64,000 nucleotides of DNA from Flintibacter faecis. GTDB lineage: Bacteria > Bacillota > Clostridia > Oscillospirales > Oscillospiraceae. Under the pieces are notes generated by a model. It saw nothing but the letters and a program-made list of their open reading frames with translations. It searched no databases and was not told the origin of the DNA. The translations under genes were made by a program, and so were the position numbers. The stretch is from contig NZ_JACOPN010000003.1 of NCBI RefSeq assembly GCF_014287875.1, positions 248,001 to 312,000 of the forward strand, read 5' to 3'. Positions 16,636 to 25,242 of the stretch are shown here, piece by piece; positions within the stretch are counted from its first letter, which is position 1, and each line of letters starts with the position of its first letter.

Positions 16636-17562
16636 ATGATTATCTCTGTCGATCACGGCAATAAATCGATCAAGACCCCGAACGCGCTTTTCACCTCCGG
16701 CCTGATTTCGTCCGAAGGGCTGCAAGGATTCAAAACGGACTATATCTGCTGGAACGGGCGCTACTATACGCTGACAGAACAGCGCATTTCTTATCTGCGC
16801 GACAAAACCGAAGACGAGCGGTTCTATGTCCTGACGCTCTTCGCTATCGCTAAGGAACTGGAGCGGCGCAAGGCAGCTGAAACGCTGGATCCGATTGACA
16901 TCACACTACTGATTGGATTGCCCCCGGCGCACTATGAACAGCTCCACAGTTGCTTTGAGCAGTACTTTCTGCGGCGCCGTGAGGCCATTGACTTCGAGTA
17001 CAATGGAAAATACTACTCGATCCGCATCAGCAAAGTCCTCAGCTATCCTCAGGCATTTGCGGCTGCTGTAACACAGTACAGTACGCTCAAGACCTATTCT
17101 GTTGCCTACATCATCGACATTGGCGGCTTTACCATTGACGTTCTCAAGCTGCGTAACGGACGTCCTGACCTGGCGGTGGTCGAAAGTTTTGAAAAGGGGG
17201 TCATCACCCTCTACAACAGCATTACAAGCAAATGCAATGCGCTCTATGCCCGGATCTTGGAGGACTGCGATATTGATGAGGTCATTCGCAATCAGCCTAC
17301 TGTCCTTCCTGGTGAAGTGCAACAGCTGATTCGCAGCATGACTGGAGAGTTCCTTTCGGAGTTCTATAACTTCCTGCGTGAGCGTGGAATCGATGTAAAG
17401 ACCAGCAAATGCGTGTTTGCTGGTGGTGGCTCTCTTCTCCTGAGAGGAATGATTGAGAGGGGAAATAAAGTAGCATTCCCCATTTTCATCGAAGATATTC
17501 ATGCCAATGCACGCGGCTATGAACTCCTCTATCAGAGTGAGGTAGCGTCGAATGGGCAGTAA
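16636..17562 (+). CDS. parM: ParM/StbA-type actin-like plasmid segregation ATPase
   Basis: The actin/Hsp70 fold signatures are in order: phosphate-1 IISVDHGNKSIKT at the N-terminus, phosphate-2 YIIDIGGFTIDVLKL in the middle, and the adenosine motif FAGGGSLLLRG near the C-terminus. ParM filaments push sister plasmids apart when bound to ParR on the centromere. ATG 16636 follows AGGAGG by nine bases. The small gene that overlaps its 3' end is the ParR candidate. The pair argues for a low-copy plasmid or an ICE with an extrachromosomal stage. Confidence 0.88.
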   Translation: MIISVDHGNKSIKTPNALFTSGLISSEGLQGFKTDYICWNGRYYTLTEQRISYLRDKTEDERFYVLTLFAIAKELERRKAAETLDPIDITLLIGLPPAHYEQLHSCFEQYFLRRREAIDFEYNGKYYSIRISKVLSYPQAFAAAVTQYSTLKTYSVAYIIDIGGFTIDVLKLRNGRPDLAVVESFEKGVITLYNSITSKCNALYARILEDCDIDEVIRNQPTVLPGEVQQLIRSMTGEFLSEFYNFLRERGIDVKTSKCVFAGGGSLLLRGMIERGNKVAFPIFIEDIHANARGYELLYQSEVASNGQ

Positions 17563-17890
17563 TAGTAAGCCTCGTGTTGTGCTCCAGTTCAATGAAATGG
17601 ACTTTCGGCACCGACGCGCACTCGATATTTTGCGGCAACGACCACGCAGCATGTCCGAACTAGTCGTCAATGCGGTCCTGCACTACACAAGCTGCCCAGA
17701 AGCGGCCAACGAGTTTGGCCGCGACTGGGTGGTGAGCATCGTCAAAGATGTTGTCCGCGAGATGGTCGCAAGTGGAGAACTCCAAGCTGTATCACAACCC
17801 ACGTCCCCAAAGTCGGAGAGTCCAACGCTGGCGGCTGATGATCTTGCGGATCTTGGTGGTGTCATGGGTATGTTCCGGTCGAAGGAGTAA
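17552..17890 (+). CDS. parR: ParR-like partition adaptor
   Basis: The 112-aa protein overlaps the parM 3' end by 11 bases. It shows an N-terminal strand-helix-helix layout (KPRVVLQFNEMDFRHRRALDIL; SMSELVVNAVLHY) like ribbon-helix-helix ParR/StbB DNA-binding proteins, and an acidic C-terminal tail ending GVMGMFRSKE, suited to contact ParM. Sequence similarity among ParRs is low, so the call depends on position and fold. Confidence 0.7.
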   Translation: MGSNSKPRVVLQFNEMDFRHRRALDILRQRPRSMSELVVNAVLHYTSCPEAANEFGRDWVVSIVKDVVREMVASGELQAVSQPTSPKSESPTLAADDLADLGGVMGMFRSKE

Positions 17891-17894
17891 TGCC

Positions 17895-18509
17895 ATGAGC
17901 AACAAGAAATTTGGATATGCTCGTGTATCCACAGCTGAGCAAAATGAGGATCGTCAGGTTCTTGAATTGCTCGAGTACGGCATTGAAGAGCGTGATATCT
18001 ATCTGGACAAGCAGAGCGGCCGTAGTTTTGAGCGAACAAACTACATGTCACTACGAAATAGCATTTTGCGTAATGGTGATATCTTGGTCGTTAAAAGCAT
18101 TGATCGTTTTGGCCGTAATTACTCTGGAATTCGCACCGAGTGGGAATATCTTACCAAAACGCTTGGTGTGGACATCGTTGTCCTGGACACGCCCATTTTG
18201 GATACGACCCGATACAAAGATCTGCTCGGTAGTGTAATCACGGATATTGTCCTCGCCGTACTATCTTTCGGCGCTCAGCTGGAAGTTGATACCAAGTCGA
18301 AGGCACAGGCGGAAGGTATTGCCGCCGCGCATCTAAAGGGTGTCAAATTTGGGCGGCCAAAGTGTTCTGTAAAGGATTGGGATATCTATTACCCCAAGTG
18401 GAAGCAAGGAGAAATCACGGCTGTCGAGTGCTATAGGCAGTTGGGCGTCAGCGCATCGACATTTTATCGGTTGGTGCATGAGTTTGAGTCGGAGGGAAAA
18501 GCACGATGA
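17895..18509 (+). CDS. Small serine recombinase (resolvase)
   Basis: The resolvase catalytic domain begins KFGYARVSTAEQNEDRQ, with the active-site Ser in RVS, followed by LVVKSIDRFGRNY. The C-terminus (QGEITAVECYRQLGVSASTFYRLV) is the DNA-binding helix-turn-helix. Length (204 aa) is typical. Four bases separate it from parR, so it is part of the partition operon, where resolvases usually resolve plasmid multimers. Confidence 0.9.
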   Translation: MSNKKFGYARVSTAEQNEDRQVLELLEYGIEERDIYLDKQSGRSFERTNYMSLRNSILRNGDILVVKSIDRFGRNYSGIRTEWEYLTKTLGVDIVVLDTPILDTTRYKDLLGSVITDIVLAVLSFGAQLEVDTKSKAQAEGIAAAHLKGVKFGRPKCSVKDWDIYYPKWKQGEITAVECYRQLGVSASTFYRLVHEFESEGKAR

Positions 18510-18522
18510 AACGCTGCATTAT

Positions 18523-19096
18523 ATGAACGCTTGCCTTTCTGACCTTCGCGTTGTGAACCCGACGCTGCGGACATTCAGCGCAGCAGAGGCACGCATTGCG
18601 CAATCGTCTATTCGCTTTAATAATCTGAGTGCGGCAGAACTTGGATACCCCGAAAATGTTCGGCTCCTGATCAGTTCCGAAGGCACTACTCTGGCTATTC
18701 AGGCGTGTGATAAAGACGATCCATGTGCCGTTCCCTTTTATGTCCGGAAGAACCGCAGAGGATCTGAAGGGGCAGAAAAAGTGGACAACCGTAAGTAACC
18801 GAATGCTGATGCACATCATTCGCACAAAACTCGGTTGGGATAGCGGCAAGACGCCTCGCCGCTTCTATGGTGTACCTTGGCCTGAGCAGTATGCGATCCT
18901 GTTCGATCTGACCCGTGCTGCCCCTCCGCGCACCCGTACTCCTAATTTGTCGGTTGAAGATATGCTGCGCACCTACGAGCTGGCGGCATCTGGCAGCTTG
19001 ATGCCTGTAGGGGACAACACATGGGCAAAAACGAACAAGTTTGCTTCTGTGCCGCCGAGTAGAGTGATTGAGGCTCAGTTTGTAAATGTGACTTAA
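18523..19096 (+). pseudogene. Conserved element gene split by a frameshift
   Basis: The first frame (MNACLSDLRVVNPTLRTFSA... CAVPF) continues naturally in the +1 frame (MSGRTAEDLKGQKKWTTV... EAQFVNVT). The two frames overlap around CCCTTTTATG (about 18733-18742), and one extra T in that run would explain the break. Both halves read as real protein and the break lies mid-domain. A recent indel, a sequencing error or +1 ribosomal frameshifting on CCC-T are all possible. Function unknown; it follows the resolvase. Confidence 0.65.
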
Positions 19097-19099
19097 AGC

Positions 19100-19140
19100 G
19101 AATGGCCTTCGGTATGTGTCGTACCGGAGGTCATTCGTTT
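19100..19140 (+). terminator. Hairpin after the frameshifted gene
   Basis: GAATGGCCTTCGGTA pairs with TACCGGAGGTCATTC around seven bases. The following T-run is short (GTTT), so it is a moderate terminator. Confidence 0.55.
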
Positions 19141-19240
19141 ACGTACCATTTCAGTACGGCAAATACCATAATGCTCATTTCTGATTTTTTGCCATCCATC
19201 TATACTGTGAGAAAGTACAGGATAGGTAGGAGAAGATCAA

Positions 19241-19573
19241 ATGAGTACGAGATTGCAAATCATGGGCAGCCGGATTCGGACTGCACGGCAGTTCCGCCGC
19301 CTAACTGGTGAACAGCTCGCTGAGAAGATTGGTATTGCTGTAGACTCACTTCGACACATAGAAAACGGAGTCAGGTCACCAAGTTTCCAGCTCATTGAGC
19401 GCATCTCGGATATTCTAGACGTTTCACTCGACTACTTAGCTGGGAAGACGGATTCTCCTCTGGAGCATAGAGTTCGCAAGGAACTTGAAAACTCTGGACT
19501 AACGAAGGAGCAAGAAGATGCCATTGTTGAGTTGGCATTAAATTCGATCCCGATCATCAAAAAACACATTTGA
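19241..19573 (+). CDS. XRE-family transcriptional regulator
   Basis: The HTH_3 domain is clear (IRTARQFRRLTGEQLAEKIGIA... LRHIENGVRSPSFQLIERISDILDVSLDYLAGK). A 40-residue C-terminal tail follows. It stands alone between two terminators. The TTGATAC-GATT-GTATCAA palindrome 96 bases after its stop, before the next gene, is a plausible operator. Confidence 0.85.
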   Translation: MSTRLQIMGSRIRTARQFRRLTGEQLAEKIGIAVDSLRHIENGVRSPSFQLIERISDILDVSLDYLAGKTDSPLEHRVRKELENSGLTKEQEDAIVELALNSIPIIKKHI

Positions 19574-19578
19574 GCAAT

Positions 19579-19613
19579 GCACCTGTCGATCTGGCAGGTG
19601 CAATTTTATTTTT
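19579..19613 (+). terminator. Terminator after XRE gene
   Basis: GCACCTG/CAGGTGC hairpin followed by AATTTTATTTTT. Confidence 0.75.
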
Positions 19614-19668
19614 CATTCTCCCTTAATCCGACTGTTTTCGCGCTTTCACTCATGTAATATGTACTCAC

Positions 19669-19686
19669 TTGATACGATTGTATCAA
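19669..19686. promoter_or_regulatory. Palindromic operator candidate
   Basis: TTGATAC-GATT-GTATCAA lies 23 bases upstream of the gene starting at 19709 and just downstream of the XRE regulator. This is typical size and symmetry for a Cro/CI-type dimer site. Confidence 0.5.
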
Positions 19687-19708
19687 ATCTGTACGGAGGG
19701 ATGAAGAC

Positions 19709-20359
19709 ATGACAGTACAAAACGCATTAGAGGAAATGAAAGAACGCGCATTTGCCCCTGCTTTTCAAAAGTATTTGTTCGATACATACAAGGTACTGGC
19801 GCAAACAGATTTTTCCGAAGAGGAAAAGGACTACACAGCGGCTGAGGACTATTTCACCACCACATTGGAGCAGTCCGAGAACGAGATCCTAAGCCAGTTC
19901 AAAACCAATTACGAGGCAAAACTGCGGTATGCATCCCAGTATGCTTTCAACGCCGGCCTGTATTCCGGGTTCGTCCAGCACTTTTCCAATCAAGATCTTG
20001 TTGTCGATGGATTTGAAAAGCATCTCATGCAAGATCTCTTTGAGATGCCGGGTATGCAGCGCCATACTCTGTTTTTGAAGATGCATGACGAAAACAAGAA
20101 GCTTATCGAGCAGCTCGAGATTGATGGTGATGAAGAGCGACGAGAGCATTTGACCTCGATCGAGTGTGCGTGGGAGCAGCGCGTTCATTGGGCGGCCTGC
20201 CACAGCTTCTACTGCGGTTATCGTGCTGCGGTCAAAGTTCTTACTGCTGTTGACGGCGTGAGCACCTTTGACATGATCCCACACACTCTGCTGTTGGAAT
20301 ATCACTTGGGATATACGAAATCCTATGACCAAACGGAACAGCAGCATATTGATAGATAG
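19709..20359 (+). CDS. 216-aa helical protein of unknown function
   Basis: Predominantly helical and acidic (MTVQNALEEMKERAFAPAFQ...), with aromatic-rich stretches such as HWAACHSFYCGYRAAVK. No family recognised. Preceded by GGAGGGATG and a palindromic operator candidate; followed by a strong terminator. Confidence 0.6.
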   Translation: MTVQNALEEMKERAFAPAFQKYLFDTYKVLAQTDFSEEEKDYTAAEDYFTTTLEQSENEILSQFKTNYEAKLRYASQYAFNAGLYSGFVQHFSNQDLVVDGFEKHLMQDLFEMPGMQRHTLFLKMHDENKKLIEQLEIDGDEERREHLTSIECAWEQRVHWAACHSFYCGYRAAVKVLTAVDGVSTFDMIPHTLLLEYHLGYTKSYDQTEQQHIDR

Positions 20360-20438
20360 CGGAGTTGAACGGCAGTAGCACAATACAAAGGGGCAATTCA
20401 ATAAGATTCTCAATGACTTTACATGAATGACATGAAAA

Positions 20439-20490
20439 GACACACCAATCTGCGGGAATGATTTATCCCATAGATTGGTGTGTCTTTCGC
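20439..20490 (+). terminator. Strong terminator before the zinc-module nuclease gene
   Basis: GACACACCAATCT and AGATTGGTGTGTC pair across a 20-base loop, followed by TTTCGCTTC. Confidence 0.75.
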
Positions 20491-20593
20491 TTCTACTATA
20501 ATACTAAAGGCTGCGAGGTGTCCGTTCTTTCGGACACCTCTTCTTGTATGCTTGCGGTAGAGTTCGAAGAAAGAACTACCGGAGGTGTTGAAG
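20475..20593 (+). promoter_or_regulatory. Promoter and double-hairpin leader of the nuclease gene
   Basis: TTGGTG (20475) and TATAAT (20497), spaced 16, form the promoter. The short leader holds a hairpin GAGGTGTCCG/CGGACACCTC ending in TTCTT, and a second (GGTAGAGTTC/GAACTACC) that abuts GGAGG. The loop and arms TGTCCGTTCTTT...GGACA recur in the leader of the other DEDD nuclease at 35134-35151. Confidence 0.5.
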
Positions 20594-22216
20594 ATGTATG
20601 TGCTCGTTGATATGGAATGGATCTCGAATCAGCGTGGTAATCATTGGCCAACACAGTTGGCCGCTGCCCGCGTAGATGCGCATTGGAATACGGTTGATAC
20701 TCTTTCTACGTTATTTCGCCCGAAAGACTTCTCCTTCCAGCAATGGGGGCATATGGCCTTTTCCGGCTGGAATAAGGAGCAGTTCCTCAATGGTGAAAGC
20801 CTTTATGCTGGATTAGATGCCTTCCGCCATTGGCTGCAACCGGAGGATACGATATGTTGGTGGCATCAGGAAGCAAGCGATCTGTTCAATATGTTCTCCA
20901 AGGTATCCGGTGTTCCTGATATGACTCAGCATGTCGTGTTGCTCTGTGATTACATCTACGGTTACTTAGCAGGTCAAGAAGCGTCTGTTGGAAGCCCTTA
21001 TAAGATCTGCGCGGCGCGCAATATCGCCACGCCTTCTCCAGCACACTGCTCCGCCAACGATGTAGCAACCATGCAACTGCTTGCACAGGGCATTGGCTTT
21101 GAGCAGAAGCATTTACTTGAGCCGCCGAAAAGATGGGGCAACGACGCAATGGCACAGAAAGGTTCTTCTGCGTATAAGCTGCTCTATGATCCCCAGGCCA
21201 AGCTCCTTCATCAATCCGACTGTGAGCTACTACCTGATAATCGGCATTTCCCGGCATTCCTCACATTCAAGCTCCCAATTCGACGTAAGTACAAACCTTG
21301 TAGCTGCTGTAGGGATGAATTCTTAGATGCGCTGTGGGATCGCAATCAAGACTCTATCGCTCGCTCTGAATATAACTATGTCTACTCCAAGCAGTCCAAG
21401 ATCTTTCACACTAGAAAGTGCAGTCATGTACTGCTGGCCTATGATATTCAGGGAACCGTTTCCTACGACACCTGCCTTAAAAGCGGGCGACGGCCTTGTA
21501 AGCACTGCAATCCGGAGCCGATTGAGCACAAAACGATTGCTTTTCCGGTTCTTCCAAAGAAGCCGCAATCCCCTCAGGAGCGTTCTTTGAGCAAGGACGA
21601 GCAAAGTGCCATCGGACGCTTTAATCGTGCTAAACAGGAGCGTGAAGCTGCATTCAAGAGAGGCTCACTTTCCGATGCCGAGAAAAGCAACATTATGGCA
21701 CTCTCGCAGCCAGGGCTGGCATTCTGGGCAAGTAAGGGGTATCGGACATTCCACCGCAGAAACTGCCCACAAATCACAGGGCTCAACCAGTTGGTCGGCT
21801 TCCCTCGTTATCAGGACGCTGTCCGTGCTGGGTACTGCCCATGCCGGCATTGTAAGCCAAGCCCGAAGCAAGATGTCGTCTATTCGATCCCTATCACAAA
21901 CAAAAAACGTGTGGGAGAAGGCGTCGAAACCCTGGTGCAACTCTGTACGGAGCACTGCCTACCATTTCACCACGACAATCGATACTTCGAGATGCAGACA
22001 ATGGTGGGCAAGTGGAAAATTGATATGGACTTACGGCCAGTCCGACTGGAACACATAAATCTCATCTCTCAGCCGGAGAACACAAAGAAATATCATGTGC
22101 AGCCCCGTCTGTTCCTTTCCCTGAAGGATACATTCGATTACATTATGCGACATGATAATGCCCTCATGAAACGGATCGAAGGGACAAGCCAAGAAGTACA
22201 ACTTCAAATGGGATAA
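20594..22216 (+). CDS. DEDD exonuclease-like protein with three Cys/His zinc modules
   Basis: The N-terminal 190 residues read as a DnaQ/DEDD fold: VLVDMEWISNQ supplies the D-x-E, and NDVATMQLLAQ could be the distal motif. Three short modules of one design follow (near residues 205-245, 260-310 and 385-430), each FH-x3-C ... P-C-x-C/H-C, for example KIFHTRKCSHVL... RRPCKHCNPEP. The same module ends the secreted nuclease at 61593 and resembles the Ada-type zinc fold. A C-terminal 110-residue domain is unassigned. Probably a nucleic-acid-processing enzyme. ATG 20594 has GGAGG eight bases upstream. Confidence 0.6.
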   Translation: MYVLVDMEWISNQRGNHWPTQLAAARVDAHWNTVDTLSTLFRPKDFSFQQWGHMAFSGWNKEQFLNGESLYAGLDAFRHWLQPEDTICWWHQEASDLFNMFSKVSGVPDMTQHVVLLCDYIYGYLAGQEASVGSPYKICAARNIATPSPAHCSANDVATMQLLAQGIGFEQKHLLEPPKRWGNDAMAQKGSSAYKLLYDPQAKLLHQSDCELLPDNRHFPAFLTFKLPIRRKYKPCSCCRDEFLDALWDRNQDSIARSEYNYVYSKQSKIFHTRKCSHVLLAYDIQGTVSYDTCLKSGRRPCKHCNPEPIEHKTIAFPVLPKKPQSPQERSLSKDEQSAIGRFNRAKQEREAAFKRGSLSDAEKSNIMALSQPGLAFWASKGYRTFHRRNCPQITGLNQLVGFPRYQDAVRAGYCPCRHCKPSPKQDVVYSIPITNKKRVGEGVETLVQLCTEHCLPFHHDNRYFEMQTMVGKWKIDMDLRPVRLEHINLISQPENTKKYHVQPRLFLSLKDTFDYIMRHDNALMKRIEGTSQEVQLQMG

Positions 22217-22291
22217 TTGTTGTTTTCCACTCCTTCTATCCGTAAATACCGTTGGGGAGTGTATCCCCGGAAGCTTGCAAAGGAGTGAAAA
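22217..22291 (+). promoter_or_regulatory. Leader with alternative pairing over the ribosome site
   Basis: CACTCC (22228-22233) can pair with GGAGTG at 22256-22261 or with the Shine-Dalgarno GGAGTG at 22282-22287, giving two mutually exclusive structures, one of which hides the start of the phosphoesterase gene. Confidence 0.4.
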
Positions 22292-23212
22292 ATGATGACG
22301 CGAGAAGAAGCGGAGAAAGAGCTGATTGCTATGCTGCAAGAGGCGGAAGGTGGGCCTTCTTACTCCATGGGAGAAGTGGACGCTTATATGCGTGAGCTGC
22401 TGCATCCAAAAAACCAGATCTACCTGACAGGCGATACGCACGGTCGGTTTGAGCGGATCATCTCTTTCTGTGAGAGGCAGCAAGTTCAATCCGAAAGCAC
22501 CTTCATTATCTTAGGGGATGTCGGATTGAACTACTATGGGGATCGGAGAGACAGGCGAGGCAAAGATGCGCTGGCACAGATTCCAATCACGTTCTTCTGC
22601 ATTCACGGCAACCATGAAATGCGCCCATCTGAAGAGTTGGGCTATCAGGTGAAAGAGTACCACGGTGGGAAGGTATGGGTTCAGCCCGAGTATCCAAACC
22701 TCGTATTTGCCATTGACGGCGAGATCTATGATTTCTTTGGCCATTCCTGTATTGTCATTGGAGGTGCGTATAGCGTCGATAAATACTACCGATTGGCAAG
22801 AGGCTATAACTGGTTTGAAGACGAGCAGCCGTCCGATGAAATCAAGGAGAAAGTTGAGCGTGTGCTATCTGAGCGTGATTGGAAGATCGATGTTGTGCTG
22901 TCGCACACCTGCCCGCTCAGGTACGAGCCGACCGAAGTATTTCTATCCATGATTGACCAGTCGAGTGTGGATAAGAGTACCGAGCAATGGCTTGATACAA
23001 TCGAGTCAAGGTTGCACTACGAGCGCTGGTACTGCGGTCACTATCATACGGACAAGGAGATCGACAAGATCCGTTTCATGTTTCAGGACTATGCGCTGCT
23101 GCCGCATCAGATTTCCCTTTCTGCGGAGAAGGAAATGATCCGCCGGATGCAGCGACAGGCCGAGATTGTCGAGGCGCTGGGCCTGATGGATGAGGCTCAG
23201 GAGGAGAAATAA
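22292..23212 (+). CDS. Calcineurin-like metallophosphoesterase
   Basis: All metal-binding motifs are present: GDTHGRF, GDVGLNY, GNHEMRP, a VLSHTCP histidine and GHYHTD. At 306 aa it fits the family of phage and plasmid phosphoesterases that act on nucleotides, RNA ends or phosphoproteins; the substrate cannot be told. AAAGGAG lies upstream, and the next gene follows in 11 bases. Confidence 0.9.
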   Translation: MMTREEAEKELIAMLQEAEGGPSYSMGEVDAYMRELLHPKNQIYLTGDTHGRFERIISFCERQQVQSESTFIILGDVGLNYYGDRRDRRGKDALAQIPITFFCIHGNHEMRPSEELGYQVKEYHGGKVWVQPEYPNLVFAIDGEIYDFFGHSCIVIGGAYSVDKYYRLARGYNWFEDEQPSDEIKEKVERVLSERDWKIDVVLSHTCPLRYEPTEVFLSMIDQSSVDKSTEQWLDTIESRLHYERWYCGHYHTDKEIDKIRFMFQDYALLPHQISLSAEKEMIRRMQRQAEIVEALGLMDEAQEEK

Positions 23213-23223
23213 GAGGGTTTTAC

Positions 23224-23832
23224 ATGAGCACATATTACGACTTTATGGTCGAGGCCAAGTATAAAGACAAATGGTACAACATCGACCTACATACAAAGGA
23301 TTTTGACGGAAAGCTGCGGCATCAATACCTTGCAACCTTCTCCCGCAGCTTTGTTGGCCAATTGGAAAGCCTGATCGATGGCGCATGGAGGATCGATTTT
23401 GATGATCTAGCGGAAAGTACACAGAATCTCCTCCTATCCAGTATCCCTGCAGAGTGTGAAGATAGCGTTCGACTGGAGCAATTCTATGTTGCCGGTAATC
23501 TTGTGGATTTCGAGAAACTCCTGAAGGCGCCATACCAAAACGAATACTATGTGACGCGGAATCAGATTGCCGCATATGAGTCCCATGAGATCGATGACAT
23601 CTGTGACTATTTAACTGTTCATGAGGTGCTTGAGCTTCCCTATACGGCTCGCAGCGAGTATGTCCTATATCGTTGGAATGATGTCTTTGATAATGCAGAG
23701 AAGATCCGCTCGATGGTAGATCGCCTGCGATTTCAGGTAGAATGCTTCAACGAAGCGCTTCCCTATGAGGCAGGTCAGTCCTATGGAGATCGTGCGGCTT
23801 CGCAAGTCCGTGTGATCTACCGGATTTCATGA
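23224..23832 (+). CDS. 202-aa protein between two phosphoesterases
   Basis: No domain recognised. Hydrophilic protein (MSTYYDFMVEAKYKDKWYNI...), aromatic-rich at the N-terminus, suggestive of small phage immunity or recombination accessory proteins. Tight spacing with both neighbours argues for one operon from 22292 to 25199. Confidence 0.6.
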   Translation: MSTYYDFMVEAKYKDKWYNIDLHTKDFDGKLRHQYLATFSRSFVGQLESLIDGAWRIDFDDLAESTQNLLLSSIPAECEDSVRLEQFYVAGNLVDFEKLLKAPYQNEYYVTRNQIAAYESHEIDDICDYLTVHEVLELPYTARSEYVLYRWNDVFDNAEKIRSMVDRLRFQVECFNEALPYEAGQSYGDRAASQVRVIYRIS

Positions 23833-23845
23833 GGAGGTCTATCAC

Positions 23846-24451
23846 ATGAACTACTTCATTGGAGACCTCCATCTCTTCAACCGGAATCAGACGGGTGAGG
23901 GTGTGAACTATGACGGGAGACCGTTCGCCACCGTGGCTGAAATGAACCAGTATATCCTTGAGCATTGGAACGCCAAGATCACCAACGGCGATACCGTTTA
24001 TATTCTTGGGGATATGGCCATGCGGGGTAGAAACGAAGCACTCATCGCATTGGTCGCGCAGCTTAAAGGTCGGAAGATTTTGTTCCGAGGGAATCACGAT
24101 GATCTGTCTGATTACAGGTATCAGAAGCTCTTCGCTGACATCACCGATTATCGCGAGATCAGCGAAAGCTTTGACGGACAGTCGTATAAGCTCTGCTTGA
24201 TGCACTATCCCATTCTGATGTGGAATGGGCAGCATCGCGGATCAATCCTTCTCTACGCTCACACTCACAATACCGTGGAAGAGACGTTCTTCCAGAAATG
24301 CGTCAAAGGGCTCAACGAGAATAAGAAGCTGAGTGTTCAACAAGGAAAGCCCATTCGTGCTATCAATGTCGGTTGCATGATGCCATATATGAAGTACGAG
24401 CCAAGAACACTCAAGGAAATTCTCTCCGCACAGGACGCGAGAAAGGAATAA
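23846..24451 (+). CDS. Second calcineurin-like phosphoesterase, short type
   Basis: MNYFIGDLHLFNRN, ILGDMAMRG, FRGNHDD, LMHYPILMW and YAHTHN give the complete motif set of the compact phage/plasmid family (about 200 aa). AGGAGG precedes the start. The pairing with a longer phosphoesterase in one operon may mean sequential processing, for example of phosphate ends on RNA, but that is inference. Confidence 0.88.
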   Translation: MNYFIGDLHLFNRNQTGEGVNYDGRPFATVAEMNQYILEHWNAKITNGDTVYILGDMAMRGRNEALIALVAQLKGRKILFRGNHDDLSDYRYQKLFADITDYREISESFDGQSYKLCLMHYPILMWNGQHRGSILLYAHTHNTVEETFFQKCVKGLNENKKLSVQQGKPIRAINVGCMMPYMKYEPRTLKEILSAQDARKE

Positions 24452-24456
24452 GGCCT

Positions 24457-24804
24457 ATGTTACCGAAAGAGCTATTCCTCAGCACGCTAGAGAAGATTCA
24501 AAAGCAAGAAGCTCGCATTGACGAGTTTAATACCGCGCTATCAAAGATCTGCGATGGGTTCCCTGTGTTTGATTCGGAGAATCAGTACCTGATTGCGCTC
24601 CGGGAGCTGCTGAAATACACAATGCAAGATCAATATGACTACATTGGATGGTGGCTATATGAAGCGCCGGATGCCGGATACACAGTCTGGTGGGATGATG
24701 AGGACGGTAAAGAAATCCGCGTGGACTTGACAGAACCTGGTGCGCTCTATGACTATCTGGTGGAGTATGCCGCGCCGGAAGGAGTTCAGGAGGATGAGCT
24801 GTGA
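24457..24804 (+). CDS. 115-aa acidic protein, unknown
   Basis: ATG 24457 is chosen because it lies just after the phosphoesterase stop. The protein (MLPKELFLSTLEKIQKQEAR...) has a helical N-terminus and a WWLYEAP...YTVWW aromatic core. It overlaps the next gene by four bases. No known family. Confidence 0.6.
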   Translation: MLPKELFLSTLEKIQKQEARIDEFNTALSKICDGFPVFDSENQYLIALRELLKYTMQDQYDYIGWWLYEAPDAGYTVWWDDEDGKEIRVDLTEPGALYDYLVEYAAPEGVQEDEL

Positions 24805-25199
24805 GCACACAATATTCTGTTGTTAATACACGGATCACCGAAGAAGTCGCCGAATTCCAGAAAAAGGTCTCAGCAATCCGAGCAGAATGGCTCCGAATGA
24901 TGCGTGAGGCCTCTGTATCTGCTGACTTGCAGGAGATCAAAGAGGATCTCATAGACAAGCTTTCTGACCGTGCGCTATTCTCTGTTGAGGAACCAGAAGG
25001 GACATCCATTGTAATCGGAACGGCAAGAGCGGGCCATTTTTCATGGCGCACTGAGAATGGCTTCCATGACCTTGACTCAGTCATGCGTTGGCTCCAGTCA
25101 CACCCGGACTACACAATCTGTGATGAGTATGGAACAATTGAAACGGCAGAAGAATTCAAGCAGGTATTAGACTGGTGCGGGACTTACATCTCCTCATAG
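24801..25199 (+). CDS. 132-aa protein, unknown
   Basis: It starts at a GTG overlapping the previous stop (GTGA). Helical N-terminal half, then a short beta region (GTARAGHFSWRTENGFHDLD). Last gene of the phosphoesterase operon. Confidence 0.55.
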   Translation: MSTQYSVVNTRITEEVAEFQKKVSAIRAEWLRMMREASVSADLQEIKEDLIDKLSDRALFSVEEPEGTSIVIGTARAGHFSWRTENGFHDLDSVMRWLQSHPDYTICDEYGTIETAEEFKQVLDWCGTYISS

Positions 25200-25242
25200 T
25201 TAGATTGCGCGCAAAAATTCCAGTCTTTTAACCACAAGTTGA

